Positions 9,757-20,054 of a stretch of DNA of 27,432 nt are shown one piece after another. Below the pieces are notes generated by a model. The model saw only the letters and a program-made list of their open reading frames with translations, had not been told where the DNA came from and searched no databases. The translations under genes were made by a program, and so were the position numbers. How positions within the stretch are numbered: position 1 is the first letter of the stretch; each line of letters begins with the position of its first letter. The DNA comes from Chara braunii (lineage: Eukaryota; Streptophyta; Charophyceae; Charales; Characeae), in the NCBI GenBank assembly GCA_003427395.1, contig BFEA01000010.1:4514223-4541654 (forward strand). The letters run 5' to 3'.

Positions 9757-10340
9757 AAAATCTGAAAACAGATTATGTTGTGCAGAATAATGATACAAAC
9801 AACATTTGCCTGGGAGTCATACCCGAATTCCAAACCAATCTCAATTTAAAAATCAAAAACCTTAACAAATTCAAAAAATATTTTTATATTGTTTTTGAAT
9901 TATTATGATATAATATTACCTTTTTATTTTTTTTTAATTTCTTACTCGAGTTTGGTTGGGAATTCGGGGATGAATCCCAGGCAAAAGTTGTTTGTATCAT
10001 GTTTCTGCATAACATATATTTGTTATAGAAGTTTTTTTTTATTTTTGTGTGTTTTTTTCCTAGTTTTTTTTTAATTATTTTAATTTATTTATGTTTTGTG
10101 TCTTTGATTGTTAGCTCGAGTTTGGTACAGAATTTCGAGATGAGTCTCAAGAAAAAGTTGTTTGAAATATCATTTTGCATAACATAGTTTTTTTTCAGAT
10201 TTTTTCGATGATATTTTTTTGTTTTTTGTTTTTTACGTATTCCCACGTACGGTAGTACGTGTACGCGCGTACGTATCACGTACAGGAATACGTGTACGCG
10301 TGTACGCGCAACCCGCGTACACGTACACCGTGCTACCCAG
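9653..10340. mobile_element. MITE-1, hAT-like non-autonomous transposon inserted in gag
   Basis: The ends form imperfect inverted repeats: left CGGGGTAGCACCCCGTACGC, right (reverse complement) CTGGGTAGCACGGTGTACGT, 20 of 25 positions equal by eye. An 8-bp direct repeat (CTTCTTTC) flanks it, and the gag frame runs up to both sides. Next to each end is an array of GTACG/CGTAC words (9668-9724 and 10234-10330). Inside there is a run of 30 A's (9725-9754) and three copies of an AT-rich core: one forward (about 9760-9870) and two inverted (about 9945-10030 and 10110-10205), so the element can fold back on itself. There is no transposase. It is 688 bp. Confidence 0.75.
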
Positions 10341-10348
10341 CTTCTTTC
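10341..10348. repeat. target-site duplication, right copy (MITE-1)
   Basis: CTTCTTTC, identical to 9645-9652, immediately outside the right terminal inverted repeat. Confidence 0.65.
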
Positions 10349-10824
10349 TTTTTCTTCTCCCTCTCAAGTGCTCCCTCTAGTTGTCTGATATTTCCATCCA
10401 CAGTTCCTTCTGACACAATTGCTTCTTTCTCCTCTTTCCGGTCTGTAATCTTTCCAAGTTGCTGAATAATATACTTATCCAGTGTCTGACGACACTTGAT
10501 TAGTACATCCTGAACCCGCATGACATCGGTGCCTGTTTCAGCCTGTTCGATAGCAACTTGTGCTGCCTTCAAATTGAACTTGGCCTGCACGTGTGCCTCG
10601 GCTTTGGTACTTGCGTCATGGAGATCAGAAATCAATTGGTCCAAGCGGACAATCAAAGCCTTCTTCCGCTCGTCCACTTGCTGCCTGGTTTGGGGTTCAG
10701 GGGTCTCCTCATCAATGCCGAAGATGAATGAGACTGGATAGAAGAGAAAGATAATAAATCGAGTGAGCACCGACAATTTCAAACAATTATAGAAGAGAGA
10801 CATCGTGATGTGCGTCTGCCGCAC
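10349..10824 (-). pseudogene. Gag N-terminal region (coiled-coil), cut by MITE-1
   Basis: A minus-strand frame rich in Glu, Lys, Gln and Ala with helix-forming, heptad-like spacing (for example QQVDERKKALIVRLDQLISD, then KAEAHVQAKFNLKAAQVAI). It ends EGALEREKKKKEAG at a TAG made by the first bases of MITE-1. The charged coiled-coil character continues beyond the MITE (IEKEKKRSEQQEQK), which supports a single gag interrupted by insertion. The true start is unclear: the first 35 or so residues are hydrophobic and may be leader. The assignment rests on position between the leader and capsid blocks, not on a named domain. Removing the insert in thought still leaves a one-base frame difference. 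Confidence 0.6.
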
Positions 10825-11893
10825 AAGGAATAATCAAACAACAATAATAAATTCCACGGCCACACTATTCTACAACAGCCAGAATTGTAAACAATCGAAG
10901 AAGAAAATAAATCCAATTATTTATAATTCTAACTACTGGTGTTCTTTGTCTGTCTGTGTGATGACGTTCTAATCAAGGGTGTACAGGTACCAGCTCAGGC
11001 CCGTGTGATCAGATACAACACACAAGTACGCATAACACCACAAAACAGCAAACGACAGAGTAAGTATGCCAACATTAATCAACAAACAATTTGCCAGCAA
11101 TCTTCTTTCTCTTTCCTCTGCGTCGTTCGTGTTGCCAATGCGATACCGCACCCCTCTTAACAGTTGGCACTACAAATGTCCAGTCCGCCGTTCAATCAGC
11201 CGTACCACCTTCGTCTTCATGGTGCAACTCTTACTTGGCAGCCAACTACTTGCCACGTGTCATCCCTGGCGTGCCAACGTAGCATGTCCTGCCACGTCAA
11301 CACAACTATTCAACCAGGGGGGAGGGATGCCACGTCTGCAAATGTGTGCTCTGGTCCTTCCTACTTGCCACTTCCTCACGTCTTGATGTGATACCGTCGC
11401 TGTTCCATCCAATCGAGTCAATGCTACGTCAGCCAATGGAGCCTATGCCACGTCAGCAGGCTCGTCACGTCAGATGACAATCGTGTGCGACACTTGCCTG
11501 CCATGTCAGCTATCAACCTTGATGTCCAAAGGCCACATCAACATCTGTATAAGACTTGGTTGCCACGTCAGCAATCTCCAGCAACCAAGTCCCTAGACGT
11601 GGCACATGATATGCCATGTCAGCGTGGGATCGCGATGCTGCCTCACTATCACGATCCTGACTGGCGCGCGGTCACTCTTGATCCCGATCCCAACTACCAC
11701 GTCAGCAGTCGCGTCGGGATCAGGTATTCTCGCCAGCGAAGTCCGTGCCACGTCAACAACACCGACCTTCTTCGTCGTTGTCCACATCAGATCTTGTTGT
11801 CATCACATCCAACACGCGCACGTTACTTACCTGGCGCCACCTGGCGCTCACGCGCGCTGTCGTCGTCGTCAGGAGTAAACTCCGATAATAAAT
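10825..11893 (-). other. retrotransposon leader with repeated GCCACGTCAGC words
   Basis: No protein domain is visible. From about 11,250 to 11,790 the word GCCACGTCAGC and close variants (GCCATGTCAGC, GCCACATCA, GCTACGTCAGCC) occurs about 13 times at irregular spacing. In the sense direction of the element (minus strand) this is GCTGACGTGGC, with an ACGT core. The same words occur in both LTRs. TGACGTGG-type sites are bound by plant bZIP factors, so a role as enhancer is possible, but a decayed minisatellite is equally possible. The short frames here follow the repeats. Confidence 0.6.
11879..11890 (-). promoter_or_regulatory. candidate degenerate primer-binding site
   Basis: Three bases inside the 5' LTR end, the minus strand reads TATTATCGGAGT. 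The plant initiator-Met primer-binding site is TGGTATCAGAGC; 8 of 12 positions agree. Position and partial match suggest a decayed PBS. Confidence 0.3.
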
Positions 11894-12877
11894 TGCAATG
11901 AACCCAGATCGTGAAGACACGTCAACAATGCAAGCCCAGATGAATATCAACCTGCTGATGATTATCAATAATCATAATCGTGTCCACATAAAATGAGATG
12001 GGAGAATCATACACAGACGAAGGAGAGAGGAGGGAGATTAGACTTAGAAGAAGAATAAAAGACAAATGCCCACTTCTGCTTCGGGCTCCCTCCTCGATCA
12101 CCACCTCAAATAATCAATAGTCTGAGTGCACATCTGAAGTTTTATTACAATGTGTCATGTGGCACGTCGATCTGTCCCTCATCAGCGTACTGGAGCAATG
12201 TCGACCTCAACATAACCAGGTACGTACGTATCCACGATCGTCCCACAGTCATGATCTCCTCCTAAATGACGATAAATAAGAACAGCAGTGTCAGTCACGT
12301 AGCCCAGCCACATTAGCAACGGTATATGTGGCAGCAGCCACATGAGCAGCGACGCATGGCAGATGCCACGTCAGCATGCCCTGAAGGCAATAGCCAGCCA
12401 GTCATCATGCCGAGCCAGCAGTGCATCGTCGTAGTCACCCAAGTGCCAGCGCAAAGCCAGCGTCCAGCCAGCGTCGCAGCGTTGAGCCCGCGTCGTCGTC
12501 AACGCGTGAAGTCTGCATTGACGCAATACCAAATGAATGTCAAAGTCATGAAGTCAGCGCTTATGTAGCGTTGATGCAGGGTCTGGACCCCGGATGCTGC
12601 ATCCCTTAGCCGTCAAGATCTCAATGCGAATGACGGCCCAGATAGGCCTGAAACCGAATTCCTTCTGGCCTTGATGTTGTCTGGGTACCTGCGCACAACA
12701 AGTGAGTGTATCCGACCAAGGGCCTGGGCGCAGTACCTTTGACCTGACAGTTGACTTAGACTTTTGACTTCCCACGGGCAGTGTGTGGTCACACTGCCTG
12801 GCGCAGGCCGAGTTTGGCCTGCATCGTCCAGGCTCCGTTTCGAGGGCCCAGACTGCTGTTGAACACGGGTTACTGCA
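11894..12877 (-). repeat. 5' LTR of the Ty3/gypsy element
   Basis: A direct copy of 3702-4683 with the same TG...CA ends (minus strand TGCAGTAA...TTCATTGCA) and 984 bp. It differs from its partner mainly around 11,990-12,020 and by small indels. It has CCACGTCAGC words near 12,300-12,375 and an AATAAA on the minus strand at 12141-12146 that could serve as a poly(A) signal. Open frames in it (such as 12554-12946) have counterparts in the other LTR and no domain. Confidence 0.92.
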
Positions 12878-14420
12878 ACATGCCTTGTGGAACTGCTTGC
12901 TTTTTAAACCGAGAGCACGTCGTGAAGAAGAACAGAACGACTCCAAATTAAATCAGTATAGTTTAAATACATGTGGGAAGAGAGAGAGAGAGAGAGAAAT
13001 AGAAAAGGGAGAGAGCGCGGGCCAACCAAAGTGGATGCGAGAGGAAGAAATAAATAAAGAAAGAAAGTGAGATAAGGAGGGGAAAGGGAAGTTGAGGTAG
13101 AAGAAGCAAAAACCGATGAGCGAGGGAATTGACATCCATCATATGAATCGATGATGCAGACCCTCTCTGCCGCCGGGCTCACCTATAAAAAAAGCCAAGA
13201 TGATCGCCTCGGTGTCAGTTCGAACAAGGAAACGGTGCGCCATTGTGGGTCAGAGGAAGGAAAATCAAGAAAACAACTAGGCGAGCGAGTGAGAAAGGAA
13301 ACTACCGTCTTGTGAGAAGGTCTACTTAGTGGGTCAGACTATTGGCCATACTCAGCCATTTGCGTGGTTCAACCAAAACGGAAGGGCGAACCTTGTGCTA
13401 GCGTGGGAGAGATGAAGAGCCAATGAGGATGCCCGTAGGTCCATTTAATCATCCTCAAAATTATTGCAGCTTCAAGTTGTCTGTGAGAGATCGCTGAGAT
13501 TAGTCTTTAGCTCTGAGACCTCTCTACAGTGAATTGATCCCCAATCGGCCAGCGAAACATCAGATACCAATCAGACCCACACAAAGAACATCCCATCTCT
13601 AGATCAGCAGATCAGTCCGTGAGGTCCGCAAAGGCAAAAAAAAACCTGGTGAAAGCTCTGAAACTCATATCAGATCTCGCCTGATTCAAGGCGGACATCA
13701 AAATAATTCAGTAGCTTCACCGTTGAGTTTTCGGAGGGAGTTTCGGAGGGAGCAAGAATTGGGCATTATGGTCTGAAGCGCACCATTGGTTGATCCTCTG
13801 ATAATGCGGCGAACCGCCTTTGCTTATCTGATTGAACTTGTTCCGAGTGCTCATAGTGTGGGAATGACATCGACCGATGGACACCAATCAAACAAGACTG
13901 TACGGCCTAACTATTACCCGCCTCTCACTGATCAGGTACATAGAATACGAGCTTACGCAAGGGTTTTGAGACAAGGCAATATTGTCACAAACTTGCTATA
14001 TTGCCCCAAATTTTGCTATCATCTACATCTGCTCAAATTGTTTTCCTTTGTTTTGATGAGAACACTTGTTGTCCTGTGTCGTGCAGTGAAAATTGTTATT
14101 ACGGTTCTTTTCCAACTGCGTTTTTCCCCTTGTCGATCTTTATACAGGACAAATTATAAATACATATGGGAAGCACCACCATAGGCTTTGAGCCAGTTTC
14201 AGATTTGCAAACTTGAACAGTTCGGATTATTCTATTCAATCATTCCTTCTCCTTATTTGCATCTCCCAATACCCCTAACCTAGCCTTCGAGTGACAGGCG
14301 ACGCAAAACAGATACCCTACTGGTCGTTGAGGACCTCTGAAGCGGGCGCTGCGAGTGACAGGCGTTGTCGCCCTTGGCTTCAGTGAACAGTAGGTGACCC
14401 CTCCCCGAGTTTCCTCACAC
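12878..14420. other. unassigned region between two retroelements
   Basis: It starts with the right flank of the gypsy element. It has a (GA)n tract (12974-12998) and a TATAAAAAA word at 13182-13190 followed by a 26-codon frame starting at 13199. A 132-codon frame lies at 13786-14184; it has no domain I recognise, its second half is hydrophobic, and a CAG|GTACAT donor-like site lies at about 13934. GCGAGTGACAGGCG-like words recur at about 14287 and 14350. None of this is enough to call a gene. Homology to the 21-kb copy begins at 14421. Confidence 0.5.
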
Positions 14421-15640
14421 CGTATGTGGATAACATATGGGCATCAAGCCCCGCTTTAGATTCGAGTCTCACCACATTCCCTCTGATTCCAGCGCTTTCG
14501 ATCTCGTTTGTCCTTTGCATGTAAAGTAGAACTGCCCCAACCATAGAGGTATGGTGACCATGCTTGACACAGGTTAGGTAGTCACTCCTCTCATCGCGGC
14601 AAACGATAATCGTCTACCCTACAAACAACATTCTAACAAAATCTCAACACCTTCCTCGCCTTCATTTATAGTGTAGTCCTTCTTGCTCAAACAACATAGG
14701 ATTTGAAAAACAACATCCCACTATGAACTAGGAGCATAGCCTCGACGTGAGTCTTACTACCACCTACGGAGTTCACAAATCCATCAACTTACTTCAAAAA
14801 TATTAAACAACAACAATGCAACTTACAATAAAATTTTTTACATGAAATTTCATAACGATGCAAGCTAAATAATATTCAATAGTAAATCACATGTACTCTT
14901 ATCATAAAAATGCATCATAAAAATTGATAATCCCAAAACGAATAGGAATTCGGATAAACTGATCGATCGAAATGTACACCATTCCAATATAAAATGTATG
15001 ACAAAATAATTTTGCAAAACAATATCGAAAGAAAATCAACGTTTCGTTAATAACATTTCACAACAGTTTCAACCAATAATAATTTGCACAATGAAATGAT
15101 ATTACAAAGTTTATGATAAAATATTCGATTAAAATATTATGTATGAAAGACAATAATTTTAAACACAATAACTTAAAATTTAAAGATAATGTCGATGAAT
15201 ATTAAGTATCAAAATAATATCAAATTACAATTCAACTAATATTACGGTGTTAAGAACTTACATCTAACTAAAACGCTCAAAATGATTAAAATCATCTTCA
15301 AAATAGAATCAACACGTAGAATCGTAAGGAATGAATCAATGATAATAAAATAATTAACTTTTAAAAATTAAAATACAATCAATTAATCCATCATAAAAAG
15401 AAAAATAAAATACCCATGTGTCGTTCCACTAGGGACAATGGTAGGTAGTCGTTATCCCCAGCAACGATGTCACCTGTCGAGCACATCGGCTCCCGCCTTT
15501 TCACAAAGTGTGGGAGTCCCCCTACCCATGTCACGCAGGAGTAAACCAAAACAAAAAAAAAGATACAACTCAGGAACAACACATAACAACCCCGCAGACC
15601 ACCGAGACGGGTGTGATCGTGTCGTCCCTTCGTTGCTCTA
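14421..15640 (-). repeat. left arm, copy A (5' internal part of the LARD-like unit)
   Basis: Collinear with 21,276-22,561. It shares words such as CCACATTCCCTCTGATTCC and GATAATCGTCTACCCTAC and an AT-rich stretch (about 14,810-15,400) full of short A/T words. Copy B has extra bases near 21,390-21,415 and 21,680-21,710 that are absent here. No gene is seen. Confidence 0.8.
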
Positions 15641-15653
15641 GCCGGGTGCGCCA
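15641..15653 (-). promoter_or_regulatory. PBS-like site, copy A
   Basis: The minus strand reads ...TACA, AC, then TGGCGCACCCGGC: an LTR-type CA end, two spacer bases and a TGG-start sequence, the arrangement of a retroviral primer-binding site. I could not match it to a specific tRNA from memory. Confidence 0.45.
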
Positions 15654-15655
15654 GT

Positions 15656-16379
15656 TGTACCCGTGGTCCCTTATGACAGGATATGTTCTCATAGGGCACA
15701 ACTTGCCTTTCCTAAAGGGTTGTCACCACCCTTAGGGGTGTATCCCTACCAAGCTACTGACCGACATAAGAAAGTTTTTAAATGCAATTGCAGAGGTAGG
15801 TTAGCCGAGGGTGTTTGCTCGGTGGCTGCAGTATAGATACGCTTGGTTAAACACTAAGTGGACCCAAACGTCGTTTGTCCCGTAGGGCGTTGATCTCCTA
15901 AATACGAAGCAGACGTCGGTCGTCTAGGACGGTTTCAACCAAACTCGAATATGAATCCTAGTCCCTTAGACATACAACTGAAAAGTGGATTATAACAAGC
16001 ATATGAAAAAGAATCGACCGTAGTCAAAAGGAATCTATACCCAACATGAAATGATAACTGAAAGAACTCGAATCATTATACGATACATCAAATAATACAA
16101 GATCAAAATAAAATCCGACCATCCCGGGTCGAATTCCACAAAAATCATACAGCCATAAATGAGGAGTTGGTTTCGACAATAAACTCGGTGCAACCGACAA
16201 GGTGGTCAGTCTGCCTTAATTTTGACTTGATGAGACACACTGCTCAAGTCATTCATTCCACCTACTGCCGACTTCAAATTAGGCACGCACACACTCATCC
16301 TTATACATTCCTAATCTTATTGTATGACAAACTGCTTAACGAATGATTCTTGATCGGGTGCATTGCTTGAAGTGTTGCA
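15656..16379 (-). repeat. putative LTR, copy A (724 bp)
   Basis: On the minus strand it would start TGCAACACTT and end GGGTACA. It aligns throughout with 22,577-23,309; in a sample 117-bp stretch I count 10 differences. The 134-bp fragment at 1370-1503 comes from inside it. Because homology continues on both sides in both copies, the boundaries rest only on the TG/CA ends and the adjacent PBS- and PPT-like sites. Confidence 0.5.
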
Positions 16380-16392
16380 TGCCTCTCCTTCT
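16380..16392 (-). promoter_or_regulatory. polypurine-tract-like site, copy A
   Basis: The minus strand reads AGAAGGAGAGGCA immediately before the putative LTR start TGCAAC, as expected for second-strand priming. It is conserved in copy B at 23,310-23,322. Confidence 0.4.
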
Positions 16393-16424
16393 AGGAAGTG
16401 GTATGAGGTACTCCTCCTCCTCGC

Positions 16425-16441
16425 CCGAGCACAAAGCTCGG
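16425..16441. other. short hairpin conserved in both copies
   Basis: CCGAGC-ACAAA-GCTCGG, a 6-bp stem with a 5-base loop, identical in copy B at 23,355-23,371 while flanking bases differ. Confidence 0.6.
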
Positions 16442-17872
16442 ATTTCAGAAGTCGGGCCGTCTCCACCGATTCGGTAAGTACTCCCCCGTAGAACGGTCCA
16501 CTCTGAGTCGATAATAGGGTTGGTTCCTAAAAGCAACGAACCCCCGCCCAGATGTTTCCTAGCGATAGAGGATGTGTCCACTTCAAATAACTTTCAGGTA
16601 TTCTCAGTTCTACTAAGTTTAGGGTAACTTGGACGAAACAAAATCGAACGAAATAGAGAATGAGAATCATTTGGACAGGTGTAGATAAATAAGGTCATTC
16701 GGGATAAAAAATGTCAATTCTCGGGAAAAGGCTCCATTTGACCTTATCTGCTTTATTTGAATCAAATTCATTTTATGATATTCATTGAATTTTTTATTTT
16801 TATTTTTTTTAAAAACAACAAGTCCTTTTGACAAGCAGAAATCTGAAAGGTAAAAAGAAAACAATATTTTAAATCATCCCGTGCAAACATGATCAACCTC
16901 CTTTGCAAGCATTCTTCTACCTACCTGCACAACACGCAAAAAAAACAAGTTCAAAAGAAAAGAGGTACAATCCCATACTCAAGTCAGACCTTTCCATTCA
17001 CATTCATGACGCGCACAACTTTCTCTACCTTTTCTTTTGAACATTTAAAACCACAGGGTCAAGCAAAGTGTGGGTTCACGCAGGTGTGAAGGGCAATCTG
17101 AGTCAATCAACTGACCTTGGGTGAAGTTAGAATCGACTCACTCAAGAAAGCCGAGTAATATGCCAATCAAATAAAAGATATTCGCTTTTGAAGTCCAAAT
17201 ATACAGCCCGCAACTCCACAAGTTGTGGTCTCTCTTCTGAACCACGGTCCGCGTTTTCCCCCAAGTGTCCAAATGAGCAAGGGTCAGGCCCATTGAGAGG
17301 ACTCAAGTGGGATGACCCTCAAGGAGAATGCTAAAAAAAATAAGTCCCACAAGGTCCAAATGCCCCAAATAGTCTCTACATAGACCGGTCCCAACGTCCC
17401 GGGCTGTCCCATCACAGTGCCAACTGCACCTTAACCACCAAGAGTATTCCCCAACCAAGAACAAGTCCACGCCGCCTCAAATTACTGCGTCCACACCCCA
17501 AGTTTGTCCTACTCTGTTCCAGAATGGTCCCAAATGATCTCGGGTGGTCCCATACAATCGCCGCAACACTGGATAACCGCGAACACCAATACCTCTTGCA
17601 CTATGTGCCACAAAAAAAAAAAAATGTGGCTCCCAGCAGAATCCGCAAGTGCGGAAACTCCAATAGCCACCGCCTCGCGCACTCACTCCACACTCTCTCC
17701 ATGTCACCAGTCCATGCAGCACTGCCTCACGATCCCAACCATGAACCAACGCTAACCTAAACTCTCTACCATGGTGGTCTGCCATAGCCGCTACACGCAA
17801 AAAAACCAACGGCGCGACCATCGCTCGTCGTACTGTCAAATATGCAGCATAACCCTAGTGAAAAGTGCTCCC

Positions 17873-18037
17873 GCCGCCGTGCCAAACAAATGGCAACAAT
17901 TCCCCATTGACATGGTCGCTGCCGCCGTGCCAAAAAAAGAAAGCAGCACTTCCACTGAAAGTATTCTTGCCGCCATGCCAAAACAAATGGCAGCACTTCC
18001 CCCTCAAAAGATAAGGTTGCCGCCGAGCCAAGATTCC
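17873..18037. repeat. 48-50 bp minisatellite, copy A (three and a half units)
   Basis: Units start GCCGCCGTGCC at 17,873, 17,921, 17,969 and 18,019. Each contains TGCCAAA...TGGCA-type inverted words followed by GCACTTCCCC-like bases. Copy B has one unit fewer. The repeated WHGG peptide seen on the minus strand is a by-product. Confidence 0.85.
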
Positions 18038-18877
18038 GACAGCATAACCCCTGACGACCCTTGCCATTCACTACACCGTCCAGCCTTGACGCAGCCCACC
18101 GACCGCGACACTCATGCAAACGTGGGGCAGTGAGCTCTCAACCTCGACTATGGTTGCCCTCCTCTAATGCTCCTACAGACCTCCACTTCCTCCTCCAGCA
18201 TTACCTCCGTCGGCAGCACCACCCCTCACAATGTGATGGAGCTCAACTAGCCCTTGAAGTGCAAATGAGAAGCATCACTGCCTCAACAATTGTTAGGCAA
18301 GTGCGGGTGCTGTTGGCTTTTATAGCCAGTCGATGGTTGTGGGCAGCTGCCTTACCCTCAACCAGAATTTGTAACTGGCTTGACCCTTGATCTGAACCAC
18401 GACCAAGAGTCAGAAATCTTCATGTTCCCCTAGGGGAACCAAAATCTTGAATACCAGAAGCATCTGACCTTTCTCCTAGACCACATGCTTCTAAAAATGG
18501 TTGTTTTCAGCCATAGTTGCAGTTTTTCCCCCCTGCCAGAACCTTGCATCCTCTGCACCTATCCTACGACCTCGGCCACATACGTGGCCGTTTCCTTTTC
18601 TTCCCCTCATTTTTTTTAGTGAGTGGGACATTCCAGTCGAACCAGAGTCAAGCTCAAGCAGCCCTGTTTTTCACTGTTGCCGCAATGCACGGCCACACCT
18701 GGGCGCCAATTGCGCCAGGTTCAGGCGCGCCGTTGGTTGCTGCAGCTCGTTCTTAAAAACGGACGGGCGCAGCCAAATGCCAAAAGGGACTTAAAACAAT
18801 AGATTCATTCGATTTTGCACATCCTTTCGACGGAAGTACCAAGCACCCAGCCGCCAGGTAGGAGACTTACCGTTCTC

Positions 18878-18928
18878 TGTTTCTCTCTCTCTCTCTCTTT
18901 CTCTCTCTCACTCTCTTTCTCTCTCTCA

Positions 18929-19005
<77 letters not shown>

Positions 19006-19035
19006 TCACTCTCTCTCTCTCTCACACACACACAC
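18878..19035. repeat. compound (TC)n(AC)n microsatellite, copy A
   Basis: Interrupted TC tract (18,878-18,951), then about 25 AC units (18,952-19,002), then short TC and AC tracts. It is bracketed by a duplicated GATTCATTCGATTTTGC word (about 18,804 and 19,060). Confidence 0.9.
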
Positions 19036-19227
19036 GTATAGTTCCACATTGTAATGATAGATTCATTCGATTTTGCTCATCCTATCGATGAAATGGTCTG
19101 CAACCCTTTCTTTGAAACGAACGGGCGCATAGCAATAGTCACTGTTTGTATAACGAGAGGGGGGAATCTAAAAAGAAAGAAAAATAATCTAAGAACAAAA
19201 TTTAGAAAAAAAAATCTAAAGAAACTC

Positions 19228-19562
19228 GTAGCACCATGTTCGCGTTCGGAGGCGAACGAGAACATGTTCGCCCGAACGCGAACAAGCGCCCAAAACCCTC
19301 CGAACGCGAACATAAAAAATATTTAAAAAAAAAATAAAAAATGTTCTCCAAAAAATCTGAAAACAATATATGTTATATAAAACAACAATACAAGCGACTT
19401 TTGCCTTGGAGTCATGTTCAAATTCGTAGCCAATCATGAGTTAAAACTAAAAAACCGAAAAAATAAATTAATTAAATTTTTTTTTTTTTTTGAAAAAAAA
19501 TAACGTTCGCCCGAACATGTTCGCGCGAACGTAAAGGCGTGCAAACACGTTCGCGGTGCACC
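19228..19562. mobile_element. MITE-2, same family as MITE-1, present only in copy A
   Basis: The ends read GTAGCACCATGTTCGCG and, reversed, GGTGCACCGCGAACGTG. Both flanks have arrays of GTTCGC/GCGAAC words (19,239-19,312 and 19,503-19,556). The core (about 19,357-19,460) aligns with the MITE-1 core: TCTGAAAACA, GCCTTGGAGTCATG, then AGCCAATC and GAGTTAAAA. Copy B lacks it at the corresponding place, so it inserted after the duplication, or B lost it. GCACCATG occurs at 19,231-19,238 and 19,558-19,565; whether this 8-bp repeat is a target duplication or decayed ends is unresolved. No coding capacity. Confidence 0.7.
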
Positions 19563-19791
19563 ATGTGGCCCGGTTTCACAGGGATTATCAAGTGCACTCG
19601 GGACTGAAGTGCCCAAGTCACTTATGCCTGCACCATGTGGCGCTTCGTCTATAGTTTAGTTTTTCGTTTCTTCAGGTTTTTTTTTTTTTTTTTTTTTAAT
19701 TTGTTGGCGACTAACAGTGCCAACCGTCGTGTGGGTCCGATTGCCACGAGTTTACTGAAAGGCAAACCCGATTTCGATCCCTATGGGATCG

Positions 19792-19853
19792 AAAAACGTT
19801 TGGATCAATCCTCGATTTATGCGTGTCATTCTTGCGCATGGGCCATGCTAACT
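19792..19853 (-). pseudogene. U6 snRNA-like 3' segment, copy A
   Basis: The minus strand reads GTTAGCATGGCCCATGCGCA and continues AGAATGACACGCATAAATCG, then ends near ACGTTTTTC. This matches the 3' half of U6 snRNA (TTAGCATGGCCCCTGCGCAA, GGATGACACGCATAAATCGA) with two substitutions, plus a T-run like a Pol III terminator. The 5' half of U6, including the ACAGAGA box, is not recognisable, so it cannot work as a U6 RNA. Confidence 0.75.
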
Positions 19854-19941
19854 CCGCGAGCAACCGATATCGGCTGCGCGATCTCCGGGATTGTGCGGTC
19901 GAAATCAACCATGTCACTTCAAAAGGGCAGCTTCCGCAAAA

Positions 19942-20028
19942 GGAGCTAGACGAGTGTTAGCGTAGTCTGGGCTCGATCCCGATCTCTTCCGGGTGATAGT
20001 TCAGTGCGATACCAACTGCGCTAGCTCC
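19942..20028 (-). pseudogene. tRNA-like Pol III segment, copy A
   Basis: On the minus strand an A-box-like TAGCGCAGTTGGTA (near 20,012-20,023) is followed about 30 bp later by a B-box-like GGGATCGAGCCC (19,969-19,980). The ends GGAGCTAG and CTAGCTCC are perfectly complementary, and TTTT follows. A TATA box lies 27 bp upstream. The anticodon arm does not fold properly and there are 17 extra bases between the T arm and the 3' stem, so this is a tRNA-derived unit (SINE-like head or tRNA pseudogene), not a normal tRNA gene. Confidence 0.5.
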
Positions 20029-20054
20029 TATTACAATAAGAGCAGGGCAACTCT

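Larger units (their letters stand above)
3702..12877 (-). mobile_element. degenerate full-length Ty3/gypsy LTR retrotransposon
   Basis: Two direct repeats of about 983 bp bracket an internal region that reads, on the minus strand, leader, gag (with CCHC knuckle), aspartic protease, reverse transcriptase, RNase H, integrase. Integrase after RNase H is diagnostic of Ty3/gypsy rather than Ty1/copia. The chromodomain-like C-terminus suggests a chromovirus-type element. At least eight premature stops and four or more frameshifts are visible, and gag carries a MITE, so it cannot be autonomous now. The LTRs differ at roughly 15 positions in the first 210 bp, indicating an old insertion. The five bases outside the LTRs (TATAT left, ACATG right) do not match, so no target duplication is detectable. 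Confidence 0.93.

Noticed and set aside
13786-14184. 132-codon + strand frame
   Set aside because: No recognisable domain, hydrophobic second half, no paralogous support. A donor-like GT at about 13934 is insufficient to call an exon.
16120-16140. GGGTCGAATTCC as a tRNA B box
   Set aside because: No A box or cloverleaf around it; it is part of the putative LTR and is repeated at 1.4 and 23.1 kb.
17855-18037. CRISPR-like array
   Set aside because: Units are contiguous with no unique spacers, and the genome is eukaryotic; this is a minisatellite.
17766-18119. Minus frames with a repeated W-H-G-G peptide
   Set aside because: The peptide repeat is produced by the 48-50 bp minisatellite, and the frames are not maintained between the two copies.
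18867-19054. Cys/Val and His/Thr repeat proteins across the (AC)n tract
   Set aside because: Microsatellite translation on both strands.
19231-19565. GCACCATG pair as proof of an 8-bp target duplication for MITE-2
   Set aside because: The word overlaps the terminal repeat seen in the other copies and also occurs at 19,629, so it is not independent evidence.
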